Shown: positions 33,273 through 44,843 of the stretch, in pieces
Position numbering within the stretch: the first letter of the stretch is position 1
How the letters are laid out: every line of letters starts with the position of its first letter
Source of the DNA: Sphingopyxis microcysteis
Lineage (GTDB): Bacteria > Pseudomonadota > Alphaproteobacteria > Sphingomonadales > Sphingomonadaceae
Direction of reading: 5' to 3'
Assembly: GCF_012274265.1 (NCBI RefSeq)
Contig: NZ_JAANYY010000002.1
Location: 1,054,001 to 1,118,000, forward strand
DNA length: 64,000 bases
Notes under the pieces: generated by a model
Told to the model about the DNA's origin: nothing
Databases searched by the model: none
Seen by the model: the letters and a program-made list of their open reading frames with translations, nothing else
Made by a program: the position numbers and the translations under genes

Positions 33273-34706
33273 ATGGCAACCACGCGCGATACGCGAACAG
33301 TGATGATCGTCGACAGCGAGCCGGCGCAGCAACGCTTTCTGGCGGCGCTGGTATCGCGCGGCGGCTGGCGCAGCGTCGTTGCGGCGGACACCGACACCGC
33401 GCTCGCCAAGCTTGGCACCCAGGAAGGCATGGCGCTCGATGCAGTGCTCGTCGATCAGGGCGCGCCCGGCATGGAAATCGCCGAATTCGTCGCCGAATTG
33501 CGTCGCTGGCGCCCCGCCCTCCCCCTGATTGTCATCACCATGCGCAACGGGGTCGAGGTTGCGGTCGGCGCGATGCGCGCCGGGGCCAGCGACTTTGTTC
33601 AGAAGCCGATCGCGCCCGACCGCCTGCTCGAGGCGCTCGATCGCGTGGTATCGACCAGCGGTCCGCAGGGCGAGCTGCGCCCGCTGACCGAAAAGCTGCG
33701 GGCGCCGCTCGCTTTTGACGAGATCATCGGGTCGAGCCCGAACTTCCGCAGCGCGCTCGCCATCGCCGCGAAAGCCGCGCGCGCCCGCGTCCCGGTGATG
33801 ATCAACGGCCGCCCGGGCACCGGCAAGGAAGTCTTTGCCCGCGCGATCCACAATGCGTCCCCGCGCGCCCGCGGTGCGCTGGTGATGGTCGATTGTTCGG
33901 CGGTCTCGCCGGGGCTGATCGGATCGGGGCTGTTCGGGCATGAACGCGGCGCCTTTGCCGGCGCCTTCGATCGTCAGGTCGGGCGGCTCGTCCAGGCCGA
34001 CGGCGGCAGCCTCATCATCGATCATGTCGAATGTATCCCGCTCGAAACGCAGGCCAAGCTCGTCGAGTTTCTGACCAGCGGCGAGGTGCAGATGATCGGC
34101 GGCACGATCCGCCAGAGCGTCGATGTCCGCATCATCGCGACCAGCACCAGCCCGCTGGAAAAGCTGATCGAGGCGGGGCATTTCCGCGAAGACCTGTATT
34201 ACGCGCTGTCGAGCGCGCAGTTCACCCTGCCGTCGCTGTCCGAACGCCGCGGCGACGTCGGCCCGCTCGCGCGCCATCTGCTCGCCCGCATCGGCGGGTT
34301 GCCGGGCATGGGGCCGATCGGGGTGACCGACGACGCGCTGCGCCTGCTCGCCGCCTATGCCTGGCCGGGCAATGTGCGCCAGTTGCAGGACGTGCTGTTC
34401 CGCGCCGCCGTCGGCAGCAAGACCGACGTGCTGACCAGCGCGGATTTCCGCGCCATCGAGGCGACGCTGGGCGGCGGCAGCCCGACCGGCGAAGGCGAGA
34501 TTGCGATCAATGGCGAAGCGATCGGGGTCACCCTCTATTTGCCCGACGGCAACCTCCGCCCGCTCGAGGAAATCGAGGCCGATGTCATCCGTCTGGCCAT
34601 CGGTCACTACCGCGGCCGGATGAGCGAAGTCGCGCGGCGACTGGGGATTGGCCGCTCAACACTGTACCGCAAACTCAGCGACCTCGGCATCGACACCGCC
34701 GCCTGA
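33273..34706 (+). CDS. NtrC-type response regulator with degenerate AAA+ domain
   Basis: 477-residue protein: receiver domain (residues about 8-125, phosphoacceptor D61, K111), AAA+ domain (about 150-385) and Fis-type HTH (about 435-475, with VARRLGIGRSTLYRKL). The AAA+ core departs from sigma54 activators: the GAFTGA loop is GAFAGA (226-231), the Walker B DE is DH (IIDH), and the P-loop is GRPGTGKE (179-186). The receiver acidic pair is also weak (VDSE). It may bind DNA without activating sigma54. Divergent from the coxIV-like/pntA1 operon, with 237 bp between that shows no clear motif. Confidence 0.88.
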   Translation: MATTRDTRTVMIVDSEPAQQRFLAALVSRGGWRSVVAADTDTALAKLGTQEGMALDAVLVDQGAPGMEIAEFVAELRRWRPALPLIVITMRNGVEVAVGAMRAGASDFVQKPIAPDRLLEALDRVVSTSGPQGELRPLTEKLRAPLAFDEIIGSSPNFRSALAIAAKAARARVPVMINGRPGTGKEVFARAIHNASPRARGALVMVDCSAVSPGLIGSGLFGHERGAFAGAFDRQVGRLVQADGGSLIIDHVECIPLETQAKLVEFLTSGEVQMIGGTIRQSVDVRIIATSTSPLEKLIEAGHFREDLYYALSSAQFTLPSLSERRGDVGPLARHLLARIGGLPGMGPIGVTDDALRLLAAYAWPGNVRQLQDVLFRAAVGSKTDVLTSADFRAIEATLGGGSPTGEGEIAINGEAIGVTLYLPDGNLRPLEEIEADVIRLAIGHYRGRMSEVARRLGIGRSTLYRKLSDLGIDTAA

Positions 34707-34725
34707 ACCCGTTATCCGCGGCGGC

Positions 34726-35442
34726 ATGTCGCTCCGCTTTTCCGATCGAACCGCCCTCGTCACCGGCCATGCCTCCGGCATCGGCGCCGCGACCGCCGCG
34801 CTGCTCGCCGCCGAGGGGGCCGAAGTCATCGGGGTCGATTTGTCACAAGGGCAAGACGTCACCGATCCGACGCTATGGGCCGGGCTCGCGGGCCAGCTCG
34901 CCGGTATCGATTTGGCAGTCGTGAACGCCGGGGTCTCCTCCGCCGCACCGATCGCCGAACTCGACTTTGCCGACTGGCGCCGCACCCTGTCGGTCAACCT
35001 CGACGGCGCGATGCTCAGCGTGCAGGCGGCAATGCGCGCGATGATCGGCCATGGCCGCGGCGGTGCGATCGTCGTGACCGCGTCGATCGCCGGCCTGAAG
35101 GCCGAACCCGGCACGGCGGCCTATGCCGCGTCGAAGGCCGGCGCGATCCACCTCGCACGCGTCGCGGCAAAGGAAGGCGCGCCGCACCGCATCCGCGTCA
35201 ACGCGATCGCGCCGGGCGGGGTCGACACGCCGATCTGGGATGGCATGGATTTCTTCGGCCAGATGGTAACCGATCTCGGCAGCCGCGCCGCCGCGACCGC
35301 CGCGCTGGCGCAAATGGCCACGCCGCTGGGGCGTTGGGCGACCACCGAGGAAACCGCGCGTCAGATCGCCTTCCTGCTGTCCGACGACGCGGCGACGATC
35401 ACGGGCGCGGTCCTTGCCGCCGATGGTGGCTATTCTCTATAA
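34726..35442 (+). CDS. SDR family oxidoreductase
   Basis: 238-residue short-chain dehydrogenase. NAD(P) motif TGHASGIG at residues about 13-20, NAG in VVNAGVSS, catalytic Ser in TASIAGLKA and YAASK (Tyr/Lys). The C-terminus LAADGGYSL is typical of classical SDRs. Reading starts at ATG 34726, 20 bp after the response-regulator stop; the frame upstream overlaps that gene and is not used. It may be co-transcribed with the regulator. Substrate unknown. Its stop is directly adjacent to the folP stop (convergent). Confidence 0.9.
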   Translation: MSLRFSDRTALVTGHASGIGAATAALLAAEGAEVIGVDLSQGQDVTDPTLWAGLAGQLAGIDLAVVNAGVSSAAPIAELDFADWRRTLSVNLDGAMLSVQAAMRAMIGHGRGGAIVVTASIAGLKAEPGTAAYAASKAGAIHLARVAAKEGAPHRIRVNAIAPGGVDTPIWDGMDFFGQMVTDLGSRAAATAALAQMATPLGRWATTEETARQIAFLLSDDAATITGAVLAADGGYSL

Positions 35443-36579
35443 TCAGCCGGTCAGCGCCGCATCGCGCAGCCCGCGCCACACGCGCAGCGCCTGCCGGTTC
35501 TCTGCAATATCGTGGACGCGCAGCAACTGCGCGCCCTGCGCCGCCGCCTGATAATGCAGCGCGACGGTGCCGCCAAGCCGCTGGTCAGCGGGCGCCTCAT
35601 TATCGAGCGCACCGATCATCCGCTTGCGGCTCGCGCCGAACAGGATCGGACAGCCAAGCGTGTGGAACAGCGCGAGGCCGTTGATCAGCGCCAGATTGTC
35701 CGCAACACCTTTGCCGAAGCCCAGCCCCGGATCGACGATGATCTTCGCCGGGTCGACCCCGGCGGCCACGCACGCCGCAACTCGCTCGGCAAGCATGTCG
35801 TAAACGTCGAACAGGACGTGCCCATAATCGCCGCCCGCATGCAGATCGCTTTTCGCCGATGGTGCATGCATCAGCACGACCGGACAGCCCGCGGCCAGCA
35901 CAACCTCCATCGCGCGGTCGTCATAACGCAGCGCCGACACATCATTGACGATCCGCGCCCCGGCAGCCAGCGCCGCCTCCATCACCGCGGCCTTGCGCGT
36001 GTCGATCGACACCGCGACACCGCCCTTCGCCAGCGCCGCGACGACGCCCTCGACGCGCTGGATCTCGTCGCCGTCCCAGATCAGCGGGGCGCCGGGGCGC
36101 GTCGATTCACCGCCGACGTCGATCATCGCGGCGCCCGCGGTGGCCATCGCAAAGCCCGCGCCGGCCGCGGCTTCGACATCGACATGCTTGCCGCCGTCCG
36201 AAAAACTGTCGGGGGTGACGTTGAGGATACCCATCAGCTGCGGCTCGTTCAGTCGCACCGTGCGTTCGCCCAGGTGCAGCGCGCCGCGCGGTCGCAGCAC
36301 CCCGGCGTGCTGCGCCGTCGCCGCCTGCGCCAAGGCATCCGGCATCGCCGCGATCCAGTCGGCCCATTCGGCCACGGTCACGATCCCCGATTTGACGCTG
36401 GCCCCATCACGCAGGCTGATGTTCCACGCGGCGAACCAGACCATAGAATCGGCGATCCGCAGACAATTGTCGTCGAGCTCGTGCGGCCGGTCGATGAAAC
36501 AGGTTGGGCGGCAATAGATTTGCGCGGTGGCGGACGAAGCGCCAAGGTCGGGTTTCGTCAGTGGCGCAAACATCCCCAT
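35443..36579 (-). CDS. folP: Dihydropteroate synthase with N-terminal extension
   Basis: Joins p-aminobenzoate to the pterin diphosphate in folate synthesis; target of sulfonamides. The core starts near residue 115 (LMGILNVTPDSFSDGG) and holds IDVGGESTRPGA, SIDTRK, VDPGLGFGKG and FGASRKRMIG. At 378 residues it is about 100 longer than usual. The extension (Trp- and Cys-containing, with RPTCFIDRPHELDD) shows no domain I recognise. Gene end abuts the SDR gene; a family C palindrome lies 31 bp upstream of the start. Confidence 0.94.
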   Translation of the reverse strand: MGMFAPLTKPDLGASSATAQIYCRPTCFIDRPHELDDNCLRIADSMVWFAAWNISLRDGASVKSGIVTVAEWADWIAAMPDALAQAATAQHAGVLRPRGALHLGERTVRLNEPQLMGILNVTPDSFSDGGKHVDVEAAAGAGFAMATAGAAMIDVGGESTRPGAPLIWDGDEIQRVEGVVAALAKGGVAVSIDTRKAAVMEAALAAGARIVNDVSALRYDDRAMEVVLAAGCPVVLMHAPSAKSDLHAGGDYGHVLFDVYDMLAERVAACVAAGVDPAKIIVDPGLGFGKGVADNLALINGLALFHTLGCPILFGASRKRMIGALDNEAPADQRLGGTVALHYQAAAQGAQLLRVHDIAENRQALRVWRGLRDAALTG

Positions 36580-36610
36580 CCCCTTAACCGTCTGTGCTGA
36601 GTTAAAGCCG

Positions 36611-36693
36611 CGTGTCCCCGCGAAGGCGGGGACCCATCTCCGGTCGGTTCAAGATGGCACCGGCAGGTGATGGGCTCCCGCCTTCGCGGGAGC
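36611..36693. repeat. Intergenic palindrome, family C, copy 2
   Basis: Two nested small palindromes, GTCCCCGCGAAGGCGGGGAC and GCTCCCGCCTTCGCGGGAGC, whose central parts are complementary to each other. Lies between folP and ccrM, both on the minus strand. Confidence 0.82.
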
Positions 36694-36724
36694 GCAGCGC
36701 TTTTATCAAAGTCTATTGATTTCT

Positions 36725-38053
<1,329 letters not shown>

Positions 38054-38071
38054 ACCCGCAAAAATAATTTC

Positions 38072-38209
38072 AATCCTCCCTGTGGCGCAGCCATGGGGAG
38101 GTGGCAGCCCGCAGGGCTGACGGAGGGGCGATGGCGACGCGTCGTTGGCCCCTCCACCATTCGCTTCGCGAACGGTCCCCCTCCCCACCGCTTCGCGGCA
38201 GGGAGGATT
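38072..38209. repeat. Composite palindromic repeat, family D, copy 2
   Basis: Arms AATCCTCCCTGTGGCGCAGC and GCTTCGCGGCAGGGAGGATT with inner dyads CAGCCCGCAGGGCTG, GGAGGGGC/GGCCCCTCC and TTCGCTTCGCGAA. Lies between ccrM and the SDR gene, one base from the SDR stop. Confidence 0.9.
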
Positions 38210-38210
38210 A

Positions 38211-39107
38211 TCATATCCCCGGATCGACCCCGGTCAGCTCGATCGACCGCTGCCACAATTCGCGCGCCAGCTTCGGGTCGCGCGCGTCGCGCGTCGCGCG
38301 CGCCGGGCCCGATCGTCCCGACACCTCGCCCAGCCCCTGCGGCCCCAGATAGTCGCCACCCTGCACATGCGCGCCCGTCGCTGCCTGCAATGTGGGCCAA
38401 GCCCCCTGTGCGGCGCTGTTGAAAAAGGGGCCGGCGAGCGGGGTCAGTGTGCGCAGCGGCAGCGGCAGGTGCCGCGTCAGTTCGGTCAGTGCGACCCCGG
38501 GGTGGCATCCGATCGCCTGCGTCGCGCGGCCCGCCGCGCTCAGCCGGCGGTCGAGTTCGAACATATGGAGCAGGTTTGCGAGCTTGCTCATCTGGTAGCG
38601 GGCCCAATTATGATAGCTGCGCGACGCCGACAGGTCGCTGTAATCCATCGTGCCGCTCTTGTGCGCGATGCTGCCGGTGATAACGATCCGGTCGTCGACA
38701 TGGCGGTGGACCAGCCCGGTGAAGGCAAAGGTGCCAAGGTGGTTGACCCCGAATTGCAGCTCATAGCCCTGCTTCGTCAGCGTCCGCGGCGGGATCATCA
38801 CCCCGGCATTGTTCACCAGCACATCGATGCGCGGCCCCGCCAGCACCGCCTGGGCCGACTCCCTGACCTGATCGATGTCGGCAAGATCGAGCGGCTGGAA
38901 CGACAGCTCGGCTTGCGGGACGTCGGCCCAGATGCGGTTCATCGCCACCTCGGCCTTGTCTTCATCGCGGCAGGCAAGCACGACATGCGCGCCGCGGGCG
39001 GCGAGAACTTTCGTGACCTCGAACCCGATTCCGGCATTGGCACCGGTGACAAGGACGCGGCGTCCCGTTTGCATGCCGACATCGTCGGCCGAAAATCCTC
39101 TGCTCAT
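38211..39107 (-). CDS. SDR family oxidoreductase (retinol dehydrogenase-like)
   Basis: 298-residue short-chain dehydrogenase of the RDH/WWOX-like group: TGANAGIG cofactor motif, NNAGVM, GSIAHKSG active-site serine, and YQMSK (Tyr/Lys). It then has the longer C-terminal region of this subgroup. Substrate unknown. ATG 39107 has AGGGGAACAG upstream; the frame is open far upstream but only as antisense of nothing useful within rnhB. Sits between rnhB (29 bp upstream) and ccrM. Confidence 0.88.
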   Translation of the reverse strand: MSRGFSADDVGMQTGRRVLVTGANAGIGFEVTKVLAARGAHVVLACRDEDKAEVAMNRIWADVPQAELSFQPLDLADIDQVRESAQAVLAGPRIDVLVNNAGVMIPPRTLTKQGYELQFGVNHLGTFAFTGLVHRHVDDRIVITGSIAHKSGTMDYSDLSASRSYHNWARYQMSKLANLLHMFELDRRLSAAGRATQAIGCHPGVALTELTRHLPLPLRTLTPLAGPFFNSAAQGAWPTLQAATGAHVQGGDYLGPQGLGEVSGRSGPARATRDARDPKLARELWQRSIELTGVDPGI

Positions 39108-39136
39108 CGCCTGTTCCCCTCTTAGGCTTCGGGCGG

Positions 39137-39691
39137 TCAGACCAGTTGCATTTGTGCGACCGGGGCAAAGCTGGTCCGATGGTGCGGCGTCGGGCCATGC
39201 TGGCGCAGCGCCGCGAGATGCTGAGCCGTACCATAACCCATGTTGCTCTCCCAACCAAAAGCCGGGAAATCGCGCGCGGCCGCAACCATGAAGCGGTCGC
39301 GATGCTCCTTCGCCAAAATGCTCGCCGCCGAAATGCACGGATGCAGCGCGTCGCCGCCGACGACCGCGCGCGCCGTGTAGCGCCAGCGCGGCAGGCGGTT
39401 GCCGTCCACCAGTACTTCTGCGGGCTCGAACCCCAGCGCCTCGACCGCGCGCGTCATCGCGAGGAAAGTCGCCTGCAGGATGTTGATCCGGTCGATCTCC
39501 TCGACGCTCGCCTCGCCGATCGCCCAGCGGCAGCGCGCCTTGATCTGGTCTTCCAGTTTGGCGCGGCGTTTTGCGGAGAGTTTCTTGCTGTCGTCCAGAC
39601 CCTCGATGCCGCCGTCGCACAGCAACACCGCCGCGGCGACCACCGGTCCCGCAAGCGGCCCGCGCCCGGCCTCATCGACGCCGACGATCAT
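39137..39691 (-). CDS. rnhB: Ribonuclease HII
   Basis: Removes ribonucleotides from DNA-RNA hybrids. The 184-residue protein has the family start [13 protein letters not shown] with two catalytic acids (D and E), then GLDDSKKL, and the later acidic site in EVLVDGN and [11 protein letters not shown]. Normal length. Followed by an SDR gene and then ccrM, echoing the rnhB-ccrM linkage of other alphaproteobacteria. The thiD-VOC gene ends 37 bp upstream on the same strand. Confidence 0.96.
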   Translation of the reverse strand: MIVGVDEAGRGPLAGPVVAAAVLLCDGGIEGLDDSKKLSAKRRAKLEDQIKARCRWAIGEASVEEIDRINILQATFLAMTRAVEALGFEPAEVLVDGNRLPRWRYTARAVVGGDALHPCISAASILAKEHRDRFMVAAARDFPAFGWESNMGYGTAQHLAALRQHGPTPHHRTSFAPVAQMQLV

Positions 39692-39728
39692 TGGTTCCCC
39701 TCCCTAAGAGGGAGGGGAGCAGGAATAG

Positions 39729-40883
39729 CTACACCCGCCACGGCGGACACCTTCGATACTCCCCTGCCTGATACAGGCACAGCCGGTTACCCGCGGGGTC
39801 GGTGAGCCGCGCCTCGCGCCAGCCCCATTCTTCATCCTTGGGCATCTGGTCGAACCGCACCCCGCGGCGCGCGAGATAAGCGACCCAGGCGTCGAGCGCC
39901 CCGCTTTCGAGATAGGTCGTCGCGCCGACCGCCGCGCCATCGCCGACGCTGTCGTCAACATGGATCGACAGCGTCACGCCGTTCGCGGCCTCGAAGCGCG
40001 CATAGCCATTGCCCGGGCTATCGACGATCTGCTTCAGGCCCAGCTGCTTGTAGAAAGCCACCGACACCGCATAATCGCGCGCAGGCAAGGTGATCTGGTT
40101 GAGCGCCGGACCGGTGAACAGACCGTCGTTGCGGACATATTGCTGTCCCATCGGGCCATGCCCCTGCCCCAGCCCCGGCGCGCCCATCAGCGACAGGCGC
40201 ACGAAATCGCGCGCGCGCGCGATCGCGGGTTCGAGCGGCATGCCCTGCGCCAGCCCGGTCGCGATCGCACTCGCGAGCGTGCATCCCGTGCCGTGGCTGT
40301 GCGGCGTATCGATCCGCGGCGCTTCCCAGCGCGCGACCTCGCCCTCGCCCGTTTCGAGCAAGCGGTCGACGATCGTTTCGCCGTCCGCATGGCCGCCCTT
40401 CACGAGCAGCGAGCAGCCGTGCGCGAGCACCGCATCCTCCCCGCCGAGCGCATCCAACTCGGGCAGATTCGGCGTCGCGACCATCGCGCGGTCGAGCAGC
40501 GCCTTGAACGCCGCGATCGTCGCTTCGTCGGCCAGCACCGACCCGCTTGTCGCGACCATCACCGGGTCGAACACCAGCGCGGCTTGCGCAAGGTCGGGCC
40601 GCGACAGGCGCTCCGCCACCGCTGCGGCGGTTTCCGCGCTGCCGATCATCCCGATCTTGACCGCGTCGACACCGATGTCCGACGCGACGCTATCGATCTG
40701 CGCCAGAACCATGTCGGTGGGAACCGGGTGGACGCCCTGCACCCCCAGCGTATTCTGCGCGGTGATCGCGGTGATCGCGGTCATCGCGTGACCGCCGAGC
40801 ATCGACACCGCCTTGATGTCGGCCTGGATCCCCGCGCCGCCACCGCTATCCGATCCGGCGATAATCAGGACGCGGGCGGTCAC
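39729..40883 (-). CDS. thiD: ThiD-VOC fusion: HMP-P kinase joined to a glyoxalase-fold domain
   Basis: 384 residues in one uninterrupted frame. Residues 1-250 are ThiD (hydroxymethylpyrimidine / HMP-phosphate kinase of thiamine synthesis): GSDSGGGAGIQAD, FDPVMVATSGS, TPNLPE, and catalytic HGTGCTLASAIA. Residues about 265-384 form a VOC (glyoxalase/bleomycin-resistance) domain: NQITLPARDYAVSVAFYKQL, a SIHVDD strand, and RLTDPAGNRLCLYQ. The join lies just after the natural ThiD C-terminus. ThiD alone is usually about 260-270 residues. GTGA-type overlap with the upstream DUF1272 gene. Confidence 0.92.
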   Translation of the reverse strand: MTARVLIIAGSDSGGGAGIQADIKAVSMLGGHAMTAITAITAQNTLGVQGVHPVPTDMVLAQIDSVASDIGVDAVKIGMIGSAETAAAVAERLSRPDLAQAALVFDPVMVATSGSVLADEATIAAFKALLDRAMVATPNLPELDALGGEDAVLAHGCSLLVKGGHADGETIVDRLLETGEGEVARWEAPRIDTPHSHGTGCTLASAIATGLAQGMPLEPAIARARDFVRLSLMGAPGLGQGHGPMGQQYVRNDGLFTGPALNQITLPARDYAVSVAFYKQLGLKQIVDSPGNGYARFEAANGVTLSIHVDDSVGDGAAVGATTYLESGALDAWVAYLARRGVRFDQMPKDEEWGWREARLTDPAGNRLCLYQAGEYRRCPPWRV

Positions 40884-41104
40884 CCCTTATGCTTTCGCTC
40901 CGTCGAAGCGGGGAATTTGGCCAGCGCCGCGCCTTCGCGCAGCGGGCGGTCGAGCAGGTCACCGCCGCAGTTGGGGCAGATTTCATCGAGCTTGTCGGCG
41001 CAATTCGCGCAAAAGGTGCACTCGAACGAGCAGATGAAGGCGCCGTGGAGATTGGCGGGCAAATCGCGGCCGCATTTTTCGCAATCGGGTCGCATTTCAA
41101 GCAT
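40880..41104 (-). CDS. DUF1272 zinc-ribbon protein
   Basis: 74-residue protein with eight cysteines: C8, C11, C25, C29, C32, C35, C43 and C46, the pattern of DUF1272 (start MRPDCEKCGRDLP, and FCANCADKL, CPNCGGDL). It should bind two zinc ions; function unknown. It lies between glmM (33 bp upstream) and the thiD-VOC gene, with which it overlaps by 4 bases. The start may also be M4 at 41095. Confidence 0.87.
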   Translation of the reverse strand: MLEMRPDCEKCGRDLPANLHGAFICSFECTFCANCADKLDEICPNCGGDLLDRPLREGAALAKFPASTERKHKG

Positions 41105-41137
41105 GATCAGTCTCTTTCAGTTCTAAAAATCAAATAT

Positions 41138-42475
<1,338 letters not shown>

Positions 42476-42595
42476 GCCACCTCTGCTACTTAAGCCGAGG
42501 GTCAGACCAATGCCTGCCCGGCTTGTTCCGGATGGCCCTAAGTCACCGCCAATTGCTTGGCAAGCTGGCCACGAATATCACCGGGAGAATATGGC

Positions 42596-43846
42596 TTGAA
42601 ATCGGCATGGATCATCCTCTCGGCGCTGGTCGCCGGGATGCTGCTGGGGATCGCGATCGAAGTGATCGCGCCCGCCGCGGGAACCGCATCGCTCCCCTAT
42701 ATCGAACCGATCGGGCTGCTCTGGCTCAACGCGCTAAAGATGACGATCGTCCCGCTCGTCGTCGCGCTGCTGATCACCGGGATCACCGCGACCGCCGACG
42801 CCGCGCGCGCCGGCAAGCTTGCAGCGCGCGCGGTGATGATCTTCCTTGGCGCGATCGCGCTGTCGGGAACGATGTCGCTCCTGATGACGCCGCTGCTGCT
42901 TCGCCTGTTCCCGCTTTCGGCCAGCGCCGCCGAGGCACTGCGGAGCGGGCTTGGCGGTACGACCGAGACAGGGCCGTCGCCCACCTTTGGCGACTTCCTC
43001 CTTTCGCTGGTCCCGACCAATCCGATCGCCGCCGCCGCCGATACCGCTATCCTGCCGCTGATCGTCTTTACGACCATATTCGCCTTTGCGATCACCAAGC
43101 TCGAGCCAGCGCAGCGCGCAACCTTGTCGGGCTTTTTCAAGGCGCTCGGCGACGCGATGCTGATCGTCATCGGCTGGGTGCTCGCGCTCGCTCCGATCGG
43201 GGTGTTTGCGCTCGGCTATGCGCTCGCGGTCAAGGCGGGACTCGCGGCGTTCGGCGGGCTGATCCATTATGTGCTCATCCTGATGGGGATCGGGGTCAGC
43301 TGCCTCATTCTTGGTCTCCTGCTCGCCTGGCTGGTCGTCGGCATATCGTTGCCGCGCTTCATCCGCGCGATGGTCCCGACGCTGGCGGTCGCGATCAGCA
43401 CGCAAAGCTCGCTCGCCAGCTTGCCCGCGATGCTCAAATCGTCGGAAGCGCTGGGCGTCGATCCCAAGAAAGCCGACGTCGTCCTGCCGCTCGCGGTCGC
43501 GCTTTTCCGCTTTACCAGCCCGGCGATGAACCTTGCGGTCGTCGTCTATGTCGCGTGGCTGTTCGGGGTCGAGCTCACCCCGTGGGAAATGGCGGTCGGG
43601 CTGGCGGTCGCGATGGCGGCCGCGCTCTCGTCGGTCAGCCTGCCGGGGTCGATCAGCTTCGTCACCTCGATCGCGCCGATCGCGGTGTCGATGGGCGTCC
43701 CCGTCGCCCCGCTCGGATTGCTGGTGGCGGTCGAGACCTTTCCTGATATTTTCCGCACCCTCGGCAATGTCGTCGGCGACGTCGCCGCGACCAAATTTGC
43801 CGCCGATGGGGTCGAGGAGCCCGAACCGACAGGAGAGACGCCATGA
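42596..43846 (+). CDS. Dicarboxylate/amino acid:cation symporter (DAACS)
   Basis: 416-residue inner-membrane transporter of the GltP/DctA type that takes up acidic amino acids or C4-dicarboxylates with H+ or Na+. Signatures: LWLNALKMTIVPLVVALL, the serine-rich re-entrant loop ISTQSSLASLPAML, and FRFTSPAMNLAVV near the substrate site. TTG 42596 is preferred because GGGAG lies upstream; a TTG at 42557 has no ribosome site. It overlaps the next gene by 4 bases, coupling it to an aldo/keto reductase. Confidence 0.9.
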   Translation: MKSAWIILSALVAGMLLGIAIEVIAPAAGTASLPYIEPIGLLWLNALKMTIVPLVVALLITGITATADAARAGKLAARAVMIFLGAIALSGTMSLLMTPLLLRLFPLSASAAEALRSGLGGTTETGPSPTFGDFLLSLVPTNPIAAAADTAILPLIVFTTIFAFAITKLEPAQRATLSGFFKALGDAMLIVIGWVLALAPIGVFALGYALAVKAGLAAFGGLIHYVLILMGIGVSCLILGLLLAWLVVGISLPRFIRAMVPTLAVAISTQSSLASLPAMLKSSEALGVDPKKADVVLPLAVALFRFTSPAMNLAVVVYVAWLFGVELTPWEMAVGLAVAMAAALSSVSLPGSISFVTSIAPIAVSMGVPVAPLGLLVAVETFPDIFRTLGNVVGDVAATKFAADGVEEPEPTGETP

Positions 43847-44838
43847 AATATCGCAAGCTCGGCCACGGCCTTGAAGTGTCGGCGATCGGCATCGGCTGCA
43901 TGCCGATGATCAAAGGCGGCAATATCCTGTATGGCGAGGCCGCCGACTTGGACGAATCGACCGCGACCATTCACCGCGCGATCGACCTTGGCGTCACCTT
44001 CTTCGACACCGCGCAAATCTATGGCCCGTTCTCGAACGAGGAACTGCTCGGGCAGGCGATCAGGGGCAAGCGCGACGGCCTGATCATCGCGACCAAATTC
44101 GGCTTCAAATTCGACGGCAAGGCGATCGTCGGGGTCGACGGCTCGCCCGCCAACGCACGCGCCGCGTGCGAAGGCTCGCTCCAGCGGCTCGGCATCGACA
44201 CGATCGACCTTTTCTATCAGCACCGTGTCGATCCCTCGATCCCGATCGAGGAAGTCGTCGGCGGGATGATGGAGCTGGTCCACGAAGGCAAGGTGCGGCA
44301 CATCGCGCTGTCCGAAGCCGGCCCCGAAACGCTGCGCCGCGCCGCCAAGGCCGCGCCGATCACCGCGCTGCAAAGCGAATATTCGATCTGGGAGCGCGAC
44401 ATCGAGGACGAGATTCTGGGCGTCTGCCGCGAGAATGGCATCGGCTTTGTCCCCTATTCGCCGCTCGGCCGCGGCTTCCTCGCGGGGGCGGTGCGCAGCC
44501 GCGACGAACTGCCCGAGCATGACTGGCGCCGCAATGATCCGCGCTATTCGGACGAAAACCTGCCCGCCAATCTGGCGATCGTCGATGCCATTGGCGCGGT
44601 GGCGGACGGGCATGGCGTGTCAAAGGCGCAAGTCGCGCTGGCGTGGCTGCTCGCGCAGGGCGACGACATCGTCCCGATCCCCGGCACCAAGCGCCGCGCA
44701 ACAATGGAGGACAGCGTCGGCGCCGCTGACGTCACGCTGACCGCCGACGACCTTGCTGCAATCGAAGCTGCGGCGCCCAAAGGCGGCACCAGCGGCCCGC
44801 GCTATGGCGAAATGGGCATGCGGATGGTGCGGTTGTAA
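43843..44838 (+). CDS. Aldo/keto reductase
   Basis: 331-residue oxidoreductase close to the YajO/AKR13-like group. MKYRKLGHGLEVSAIGIGCM start, GVTFFDTAQIYGP catalytic Asp/Tyr, LGIDTIDLFYQHRVDP, and VPIPGTKRRATMEDSV at the NADPH site. ATG is inside the symporter's last codons (ATGA). The pairing suggests it acts on something the symporter brings in, but that is conjecture. A family D repeat begins 5 bp after the stop. Confidence 0.92.
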   Translation: MKYRKLGHGLEVSAIGIGCMPMIKGGNILYGEAADLDESTATIHRAIDLGVTFFDTAQIYGPFSNEELLGQAIRGKRDGLIIATKFGFKFDGKAIVGVDGSPANARAACEGSLQRLGIDTIDLFYQHRVDPSIPIEEVVGGMMELVHEGKVRHIALSEAGPETLRRAAKAAPITALQSEYSIWERDIEDEILGVCRENGIGFVPYSPLGRGFLAGAVRSRDELPEHDWRRNDPRYSDENLPANLAIVDAIGAVADGHGVSKAQVALAWLLAQGDDIVPIPGTKRRATMEDSVGAADVTLTADDLAAIEAAAPKGGTSGPRYGEMGMRMVRL

Positions 44839-44843
44839 TAACC

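Noticed and set aside
39108-39620. Upstream extension of the SDR frame through the rnhB region
   Set aside because: RNase HII is certain in its own frame; the SDR starts at 39107 with a good ribosome site.
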